The notes under the pieces are model-generated. The model worked only from the letters and a program-made list of their open reading frames with translations. It was not told the DNA's origin and made no database searches. From DATKCA01 sp035544675 (GTDB lineage Bacteria; Acidobacteriota; Thermoanaerobaculia; Gp7-AA8), in the NCBI GenBank assembly GCA_035544675.1, contig DATKCA010000133.1, positions 1-20,227 of the forward strand: a stretch of 20,227 bases of DNA. The letters run 5' to 3'. Positions within the stretch are counted from its first letter, which is position 1; each line of letters begins with the position of its first letter. Made by a program: the position numbers and the translations under genes. Positions 16,201 through 20,227 of the stretch are shown here, piece after piece.

Positions 16201-16833
16201 CTGGATGCGCAGGCCGCCCAGCTCTCGCCGCCGGCCGAAATCGATCTCGTGCCGGTTCCTCCCGCTCCACGCGCCGAAGCGATTGCGCTCCTCCTCGAAC
16301 GGCCGGTCCGCCGCGAGCGGTGTGAACGTCAGATCGTCGATCCAGACCGTTCCCTTCCCACCCACGGCTGCGACGATGACCAGCTCGAGGCCCGCGGTCG
16401 TCCTGATCTCTCCTCCACCCCGTGGTCCCCAGGCAAAGTTCAGGTGACGTTTGCGAATCCGGATGCGGCGCCATTCCTCCGGGAATCGATATCTCCGCCG
16501 CACCGACCACCAGACGTTCTCCATCGGCGGATCGAGCAGTTTGAACTCGAGCGTCTGCACGGGCGTCTGGCCGCGAATCCAGAACGAGAACTCGTAGTTC
16601 TCCGGAAGGTCGAGCCGGACCGGCAGACGGGCGATCGCATATCCGCCGCCGCCGCCGAAGTCGAAATCGAGACGCATGGCCCGGCCGGTGCGTCCGTCAC
16701 CGGTGGAGATGTCGAGGCGCACGCCGTCGGATGGATGCGCCTCCCACTCCTCCACCGTGGTGAAATCGTCGAGGACGCCGGCGGTGATCGGAATCGGCAG
16801 CAACGCGATGACGACCGCGGCGAAGCGGATCAC
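13249..16833 (-). CDS. Large secreted multidomain (alpha/alpha)6-barrel protein, probable glycoside hydrolase
   Basis: 1194 aa from a GTG at 16833 that overlaps the upstream stop (GTGA) and gives a clean signal peptide, VIRFAAVVIALLPIPITAG. An ATG at 16851 is an alternative. Modules in order: about 20-176, a CBM11-like beta-sandwich (DDF opening, VWIDDLTF ending); about 177-289, an F5/8C discoidin-like domain (YDVLTSADGREWETVWR); about 290-580, a beta-rich linker domain; about 585-985, a helical toroid with SYDRSWIRDGS (Trp597, Asp600), HDSHGQFIYLIREYYEFTRD and MPHTWVGSDFIRS; about 1018-1194, an unrecognised module. It probably cuts a polysaccharide outside the cytoplasm, but I cannot name a GH family or the catalytic pair. 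Two copies of the palindromic repeat are translated in frame, at residues 482-490 and about 998-1017. It lies in the operon between the glycoamylase-like lipoprotein and GH94. Confidence 0.85.
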   Translation of the reverse strand: MIRFAAVVIALLPIPITAGVLDDFTTVEEWEAHPSDGVRLDISTGDGRTGRAMRLDFDFGGGGGYAIARLPVRLDLPENYEFSFWIRGQTPVQTLEFKLLDPPMENVWWSVRRRYRFPEEWRRIRIRKRHLNFAWGPRGGGEIRTTAGLELVIVAAVGGKGTVWIDDLTFTPLAADRPFEEERNRFGAWSGRNRHEIDFGRRRELGGLRIQWDANDYATGYDVLTSADGREWETVWRVRDGDGGEDWVFIPEGEARHVRLDLKEGAGRRFAIREIEVQPASFSDSKNAMFDGMARAARRGLYPKYLLGQQSYWTIVGAPADMREALISEDGTIDIDPIRFSIEPFLSTSSSLLTWADATLTQSLAEEELPIPSVVRDHGDLRLTVTTFARGEEGHSVLLTRYRVENRTNAAANATLHLAIRPLQVNPSWQFLATPGGAADITSIERKDGAIVVNDTTTIIPITPLQSFRAMRFDQGDIMSLMEARVSSPAPRVEDPFGSASGVMSWPLQLAAGSWQDVVIAIPFHQRPADLDTSLNFDRELAVATGEWAGRLGRVAIHLPPEAARIGRAIRSNLAYILINADGAAIQPGSRSYDRSWIRDGSLTSAALLRLGHAEEVRRFVEWYGQFQRPNGYVPCCVSPRGGDPVPEHDSHGQFIYLIREYYEFTRDLRFLERMWPHVEKAVAYIDSLRRERMTDEYRTPEKLAFFGLVPESISHEGYSAKPMHSYWDDFFVLTGLKDATEIARILGRSEEQARFAAIRDGFRRDLYASIERAMASHNIDYIPGSVELGDFDATSTTTAVNPGGELGNMPAAALRATFERYWQEFVARRDGAKEWEGYTPYEWRTVGTFVRLGQPERAHQILDWFFTHVRPPAWNHWAEVVFRDPATPKFIGDMPHTWVGSDFIRSVLDMFAYERGDALVLGAGIPERWVGTQPIGVEMLRTPHGPLTYSMRREGDGVVVRIEEGIAMPPGGIVVVSPVDRKETVVRELPYERRLHDGAAGVPTRRRAGEDTRASISARTDPYGLILAGERVVFDEGVPRFTEEQVLGTDEATRRGLVLWAATDQGRALMARFDRPDYRIFVIEDGDEYGMGRAPQPAIATMVAGRDQSRLKAYQVILNPSFARLPESGRRIFQEPGNAAELMAAAWAGEMLHVYFYSLGIVLPHHERDDFQLQWQEMAAQLGFPALRHEQTR
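13784..13841. repeat. Two-hairpin palindromic repeat, copy B (inside a coding sequence)
   Basis: Fifty-eight bases bounded by ATGGAG and CTCCAT, with a 9-bp hairpin (13790-13798/13803-13811, loop TCCT) and an 8-bp hairpin (13815-13822/13827-13834, loop GGGA). The outer ends and left hairpin correspond base for base in layout with copy A at 641-700. It is read through without a stop by the 1194-aa protein, giving Gly/Arg-rich residues such as AGVPTRRRAGEDTRAS, at the border between the helical barrel and the unrecognised C-terminal module. Confidence 0.85.
15363..15390. repeat. Palindromic repeat, half copy C (inside a coding sequence)
   Basis: GCGCGGGTG (15363-15371), loop AGGA, CACCCGCGC (15376-15384), then CTCCAT (15385-15390): the right half of the repeat seen at 641-700. 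It is translated in frame as MEARVSSPAP at residues 482-491 of the 1194-aa protein, in what looks like a surface loop of the beta-rich region. The left half and the first outer end are absent. Confidence 0.75.
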
Positions 16834-18266
16834 TTCACCGCCTCGAGCCATCCGCCGCGGAAGCCGGCACGCTGAAGGCCGCGGATGATGTGCGGGTTCT
16901 TCCTCATGACGTTCCAGACGAACCCGCTCCGGTAGTTCTCGATCATCAGCACGATCGGTCCCTGATCGATGCCGAGATAGTCGTTGTCGAACCAGCCGAG
17001 CTCGGGGTGGACGGTGCCTTTGCGCAGCAGCGGCGGGGGCTCGCGCAGCGTCGGGTTGAACGAGTCGAGGAATCCATATTTCTGATAGAGCGCCTCGCCG
17101 TAGCGATCTTTCATCGCCGCGATGGCCGGGATCACGATCTCCGGCGCGAACGGGATCGACGCCGCGGCCGCCGTCGGGGCGATCGTTCCGTCGTCGTGAA
17201 TGCCTGTCGCCGCCGCGCCGCGAGCCCAGTACCCGCGGAGCTCGCGCTCCTTCCCGTCGATCGCCACCGTGCCCCCTCCCGGTCCGTCGCAGGCCGTCAG
17301 TCCCCAGATGTTCTCGCCGTAATCGCGGAAGCCGTTCGGATTGTCGATGGCGTACGAGCGCTGCGAGAGGGTGGCCCGGCGCGAGTTCTCGAAGAAATCG
17401 ATTCCCTTCTCCCGCAGGTAGTCGTCCTGAATGCCGCGAAAATCGATGTAGATGTGCGAATACTGATGTCCGAACAGCGGCGCGAAGTTGACGTGCTCCT
17501 CTCCGTAGAACGGAAGCCAGCGGTAGGTCGAGACCCAGCCGTCCCACGACTCTCTGCCCACCGGATGCGCCGGCGAAGCCAGCGCCAGGATGTAGAGGAT
17601 CGATCCCTCGTTGAGGCCCCGCCAGATGCCGGCGCCGTATCCCCGCTCCGGACGCCAGCTCATCTGCACGAGCGGCGGATTGACCAGGAAGTACGGCCAC
17701 TCCGCCGCGAGGTAGAGCTGCTCGGCCAGATCGCGGATGCGGCGCTCGTCCGGATGATCGCCATCGAAGTAGCTCTGGCAGAAGAGCGCGCCGGCGAAGA
17801 GCAGCGTCGTGTCGATCGTCGACAGCTCGGTGGTGTCGTGCCGCAGGCCCGTCTCCATGTCCAGGAAGTGGTAGAAGAAACCCTTGTAGCCGGTGATGCC
17901 GCGCGCTTCCGGGCCTTGCGGCGCGCTGCTGAAGAACTCGAGCGTTGTCAGCACGCGCTGGCGGGCCTCTGCGCGCGTGATCCAGCCTCGCTCCACTCCG
18001 ACCGGATAGACGGTCAGGCCGAATCCGACGGCGGCGATGCTGGAGAACGATTTGGTCGGCCAGCGATCGGGAACGAGGCCGTTCTTCGGATTGGTGGTCT
18101 CCCAGAACCAGAGAAAGGTGCGGTACTGCAGATCGTCGAGGAGGACCTCCTCGGCGTCGGGAGGGGCAGCCGCGATGGCGGGAGGCGAGGCCACCGGCGG
18201 TCTGGCCGGTGTCGCGCAGCCGAGGATCACGAGGAAGGAAACGAGGATGGGGACGGCTTTGATCAC
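16830..18266 (-). CDS. Lipoprotein with glycoamylase-like domain (PF10091), GH144-type endo-beta-1,2-glucanase candidate
   Basis: 478 aa starting with GTG, preceded by GAGGT. The signal ends in the lipobox LVILGC (Cys17), then an Ala/Pro-rich linker, so it is a membrane-anchored periplasmic or surface protein. The body shows the hallmarks of the COG5368/glycoamylase-like (alpha/alpha)6 fold: QYRTFLWFWE near residue 47, TELSTIDTTLLFAGAL near 146-161, a WRGLNEGS segment, GHQYSHIYIDFRG, ENIWGLTACDGP, and LGIDQGPIVLMIENYRSG close to the C-terminus. Despite the glucoamylase label, characterised members (GH144, from Chitinophaga) are endo-beta-1,2-glucanases, and the same domain occurs in cyclic beta-1,2-glucan synthases. 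It is the first gene of the operon; a LacI-type operator lies 17 bases upstream. Exact family and substrate remain an inference. Confidence 0.85.
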   Translation of the reverse strand: MIKAVPILVSFLVILGCATPARPPVASPPAIAAAPPDAEEVLLDDLQYRTFLWFWETTNPKNGLVPDRWPTKSFSSIAAVGFGLTVYPVGVERGWITRAEARQRVLTTLEFFSSAPQGPEARGITGYKGFFYHFLDMETGLRHDTTELSTIDTTLLFAGALFCQSYFDGDHPDERRIRDLAEQLYLAAEWPYFLVNPPLVQMSWRPERGYGAGIWRGLNEGSILYILALASPAHPVGRESWDGWVSTYRWLPFYGEEHVNFAPLFGHQYSHIYIDFRGIQDDYLREKGIDFFENSRRATLSQRSYAIDNPNGFRDYGENIWGLTACDGPGGGTVAIDGKERELRGYWARGAAATGIHDDGTIAPTAAAASIPFAPEIVIPAIAAMKDRYGEALYQKYGFLDSFNPTLREPPPLLRKGTVHPELGWFDNDYLGIDQGPIVLMIENYRSGFVWNVMRKNPHIIRGLQRAGFRGGWLEAVK

Positions 18267-18283
18267 GGCTCTCTACCTCGCGG

Positions 18284-18297
18284 TGTAACCGTTTACG
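18284..18297. promoter_or_regulatory. LacI-type operator of the glycoside hydrolase operon
   Basis: TGTAACCGTTTACG; on the minus strand CGTAAACGGTTACA, one base different from the operator in front of lacI (18455-18468). Central CG is kept. It lies just downstream of the predicted -10 and covers about the first bases of the operon transcript, a classical repressing position. Confidence 0.75.
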
Positions 18298-18305
18298 GAA
18301 TGGCG

Positions 18306-18334
18306 ACGCTAACGCACTGGGGGACGGGTGTCAA
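18306..18334 (-). promoter_or_regulatory. Predicted sigma-70-type promoter of the glycoside hydrolase operon
   Basis: Minus strand TTGACA (18329-18334, perfect -35), 17-base spacer, TAGCGT (18306-18311) as a weak -10. The operator begins eight bases later, so transcription would start at its edge. It drives the four genes down to 9541, since no other promoter is evident inside the operon. Confidence 0.55.
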
Positions 18335-18416
18335 CGAGTTCACCGATCACGGATCACAGATCGAGGTGGCCTGGATCGCAGATCGATGTACGGCCGGGTC
18401 CTCCCTCCGATTCGCG

Positions 18417-18446
18417 TTGACTTCGCCCACGAGCGGGGAGTAGTGT
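18417..18446 (+). promoter_or_regulatory. Predicted promoter of lacI and the TonB-receptor gene
   Basis: TTGACT (18417-18422), 18-base spacer, TAGTGT (18441-18446). The predicted start is about 18453, right beside the palindrome at 18455-18468. The layout mirrors the divergent promoter at 18306-18334. Confidence 0.5.
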
Positions 18447-18454
18447 ATCCGGAC

Positions 18455-18468
18455 TGTAAACGGTTACA
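18455..18468. promoter_or_regulatory. LacI-type operator, autoregulatory
   Basis: TGTAAACGGTTACA, extended by C and G to a 16-base near-perfect palindrome (18454-18469) with central CG, ending two bases before the lacI ATG. It overlaps the position where a ribosome site would be; none is seen, so bound repressor would block both promoter clearance and access to the start. Confidence 0.8.
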
Positions 18469-18470
18469 GC

Positions 18471-19535
18471 ATGGCCGTCACGGCGAAACGGAAACGCTCC
18501 CTGGCGCCCCACCGATCCAAGGTCGGGGCGACGATCCGCGATGTAGCCAAACGCGCCGGCGTCTCTGTGGCCACCGTCTCCCGCACTCTCAACGGCGTCG
18601 GCCCCGTCCGCGCCATCACCTCGCGCCACGTCCTCAAGATCGCCCAGGCCATGCGCTACGTGCCCCACGCCGCCGCACGCAGCCTGAGCAGCCGCCGCAG
18701 CCACACCCTCGGCGTCCTCCTGCCCGAGCTCCACGGCGAGTTCTTCTCCGAAGTGATCCGCGGGATCGATGTGGCGGCCAGGCAGCGCGGCTATCACATC
18801 CTGGTCTCCGGCTCGCACAGCGACACGGACGAGATGATCGCCGTCCTGGCCGCGATGCGCGGCCGCGTCGACGGCCTCCTGATCATGTCACCGGACCTCG
18901 ACCTCGGTCCTCTCAGCCGCAACATCCCGCCGGCCATGCCGGTGGTTCTGCTCAATTCCACCACGCGCAGCCACCGCGCCATCCAGATCGACAACTACTC
19001 CGGGGCCCGGGAGATGACCCGGTACATCCTGTCCCTCGGTCATACCTGGCTTGCGTTCATCGCCGGACCGGAGCGCAACATCGACGCCGCCGAACGGACG
19101 CGCGGGTTTCGCGACGCCATGCGCGGAACGGCGGGGCGGCCGATGGAGTTGGAAGGCGAATTCACCGAAGAGTCCGGCTATCGCACCACCAGCGAGCTGC
19201 TCAGCCGGGTGCCGCGGCCGACGGCGATCTTCGCCGCCAACGACGCCATGGCCATCGGCGCGCTGCACGCGCTGCGCGAGAAGAAGCTGCGCGTGCCGGA
19301 GGATGTCTCCCTGGCCGGGTTCGACGACATTCCGCTGGCGCGCTTTCTCACTCCGCCGCTGACGACCGTGCGGGTCGACATCGCAGAGCTGGGCCGGCGC
19401 GCGGTAGACATGCTTCTCGCACAAATGGAAGGCAGTTCCGCATCAGCTCACAAAGACGTGATTCCGACGACGCTGATCGTCCGCGACTCGTGCGGCGTGA
19501 AAAGCGCGTCTCAACTTGATCGGAGGATGAAATGA
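18471..19535 (+). CDS. LacI-family transcriptional regulator
   Basis: 354 aa. After a basic 20-residue extension comes the LacI helix-turn-helix (IRDVAKRAGVSVATVSRTLN, 22-41), then the hinge (AARSLSSRRSHTLG) whose Leu should intercalate at a central CG, as present in the three palindromes. From about residue 80 the protein is a periplasmic-binding-protein-like sugar sensor of two lobes (GVLLPELHGEFFSEVIRGID; AIFAANDAMAIGAL; SLAGFDDIPLARFLTPPLTTV). Length is normal, or slightly long at the N-terminus. It likely represses itself with the TonB receptor, the divergent hydrolase operon and phosphofructokinase, and is released by a sugar derived from the substrate. Its TGA overlaps the next ATG (ATGA), so regulator and receptor are translationally coupled. 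Confidence 0.95.
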   Translation: MAVTAKRKRSLAPHRSKVGATIRDVAKRAGVSVATVSRTLNGVGPVRAITSRHVLKIAQAMRYVPHAAARSLSSRRSHTLGVLLPELHGEFFSEVIRGIDVAARQRGYHILVSGSHSDTDEMIAVLAAMRGRVDGLLIMSPDLDLGPLSRNIPPAMPVVLLNSTTRSHRAIQIDNYSGAREMTRYILSLGHTWLAFIAGPERNIDAAERTRGFRDAMRGTAGRPMELEGEFTEESGYRTTSELLSRVPRPTAIFAANDAMAIGALHALREKKLRVPEDVSLAGFDDIPLARFLTPPLTTVRVDIAELGRRAVDMLLAQMEGSSASAHKDVIPTTLIVRDSCGVKSASQLDRRMK

Positions 19536-20227
19536 GTTACGAGAGAGGGAGAGTGTTCCGTCAGTTCTTTACCATCGCTCTTATCATGGGACTGGTCGCC
19601 GGCGCGGCCATGGCCCAGACGACGACCGCGACGATTCGCGGCACCGTCAACGATGAGAGCGGGAACCCGTTCCCGACCGCGGAGATCACCGCGACGAATT
19701 CAGCGACCGGATTCACCTATCGGGCCGTGGCGGGCAGCACCGGCGCCTTCACGCTCAGCGGACTGACACCGGGCACGTACCGCATCGACGTCGTGGCGCC
19801 GTCTTATCGCGGCACGACGCGGGAGGTCACGGTTCTGGTCGGGCAGTCGCTGGACATGAACTTCCGGCTGCAGCCGGACATGGTGCTGATGGAACAGATC
19901 ACGGTCGTGGGCAGCACGCCCATCGAGATGCAGGCGACGGCGATCGCCACGAACGTCACGCGGCAGCAGATCGAGAACCTGCCGCAGAACAACCGTAACT
20001 TCATGAACTTCGCCACGCTGGCACCGGGTCTGCGCTACCAGGACAACGAGTTCAGCAAGACTTTCGCTGCCGGCGCGCAGTCCGCAAATGCCGTCAACGT
20101 GTTCATCGACGGTGTCAGCTTCAAGAACGACGTCCTGGTGGGCGGAGTGATCGGACAGGACTCCAGCCGCGGCAACCCATTCCCGCAGAATGCCGTACAG
20201 GAGTTCCGTGTCCTGACACAGAACTAC
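19532..20227 (+). CDS. TonB-dependent outer-membrane receptor, Oar-like (3' end outside window)
   Basis: The frame is open for 232 codons to the window edge. The ATG at 19532 overlaps the lacI stop, with GGAGGATGA just upstream as ribosome site. A signal peptide (hydrophobic ALIMGLVAGAAMA, cleavage before QTTT) is followed by a carboxypeptidase-regulatory-like beta domain (ATIRGTVNDESGNPFPTAEI to FRLQPD, about 33-117), then a TonB-box-like stretch and the plug domain (QQIENLPQNNRNFMNFATLAPG; NVFIDGVSFKNDV; NAVQEFRVLTQNY). This is the layout of Oar/SusC-like receptors that are numerous in Acidobacteriota. Only the plug start is visible; the beta-barrel lies beyond the edge. Its coupling to lacI and the shared operator suggest it imports the oligosaccharide released by the divergent hydrolases. 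Confidence 0.93.
   Translation, partial: MSYERGRVFRQFFTIALIMGLVAGAAMAQTTTATIRGTVNDESGNPFPTAEITATNSATGFTYRAVAGSTGAFTLSGLTPGTYRIDVVAPSYRGTTREVTVLVGQSLDMNFRLQPDMVLMEQITVVGSTPIEMQATAIATNVTRQQIENLPQNNRNFMNFATLAPGLRYQDNEFSKTFAAGAQSANAVNVFIDGVSFKNDVLVGGVIGQDSSRGNPFPQNAVQEFRVLTQNY

Noticed and set aside
13249..16833. Pseudogene broken by repeat insertions
   Set aside because: The frame stays open through both repeat copies and on to a normal stop, with domain motifs intact on both sides, so there is no sign of disruption at sequence level.
16834..17700. About 289 codons upstream in the frame of the 1194-aa protein
   Set aside because: They overlap the glycoamylase-like gene in another frame and are Arg-rich shadow sequence; the GTG at 16833 gives a signal peptide and a GTGA overlap.
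16890..18443. 517-codon plus-strand open frame antisense to the glycoamylase-like gene
   Set aside because: Arg/Val-rich antisense shadow without domain or ribosome site, and it would read through the divergent promoters and operators.

Overview
This window looks like a GC-rich bacterial chromosome segment, most likely from an Acidobacteriota lineage. The grounds are high-GC third positions throughout, an Oar-like TonB-dependent receptor that starts with a carboxypeptidase-regulatory domain, a secreted beta-sandwich-type protein of a kind common in that phylum, and intergenic heptamer repeats. The phylum is an inference from gene style; no rRNA or other marker gene is present.

Left part (1-8428), housekeeping and mixed functions: the 3' end of a probable extracellular protein (to 628); a lipoprotein M3 oligopeptidase (720-2888, minus) divergent from a small XRE-type regulator (2928-3203); transketolase (3354-5417, minus); a Tat-exported sulfatase (5616-7100, minus); and a 6-phosphofructokinase (7262-8428, minus). 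Four of the gaps hold repeats of distinct types: a two-hairpin palindrome (641-700), a GGGCCTC-type heptamer array with an inverted arm (3207-3353), a 159-bp element with long terminal inverted repeats (5458-5616), and a CTTCATC/CTTCAGC heptamer array (7111-7260).

Right part (8427-20227), a carbohydrate-use locus. A minus-strand operon runs from 18266 to 9541 with overlaps or 9-bp gaps: a lipoprotein with a glycoamylase-like (GH144-type) fold, a 1194-aa secreted multidomain (alpha/alpha)6-barrel protein, a cytoplasmic GH94 phosphorylase and a cytoplasmic GH1 beta-glucosidase. Divergent from it is a LacI-family regulator whose last codons overlap (ATGA) the start of a TonB-dependent receptor that runs off the window. 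A multi-sugar-type ABC ATPase (8507-9520, plus) lies divergent from phosphofructokinase and convergent with the operon.

Three near-identical LacI-type palindromes with central CG (consensus TGTAAACGGTTACA) lie over the predicted starts of the phosphofructokinase, the hydrolase operon and the lacI-receptor unit. This suggests one regulon: outer-membrane uptake, periplasmic or surface cleavage of a glucan, cytoplasmic phosphorolysis and hydrolysis, then entry into glycolysis. The pairing of glycoamylase-like and GH94 domains, both also found in cyclic beta-1,2-glucan synthases, makes beta-1,2-glucan a reasonable candidate substrate, but this is not proven. The oddest structural observation is that the two-hairpin palindrome at 641-700 recurs twice inside the open reading frame of the 1194-aa protein, where it is translated in frame.
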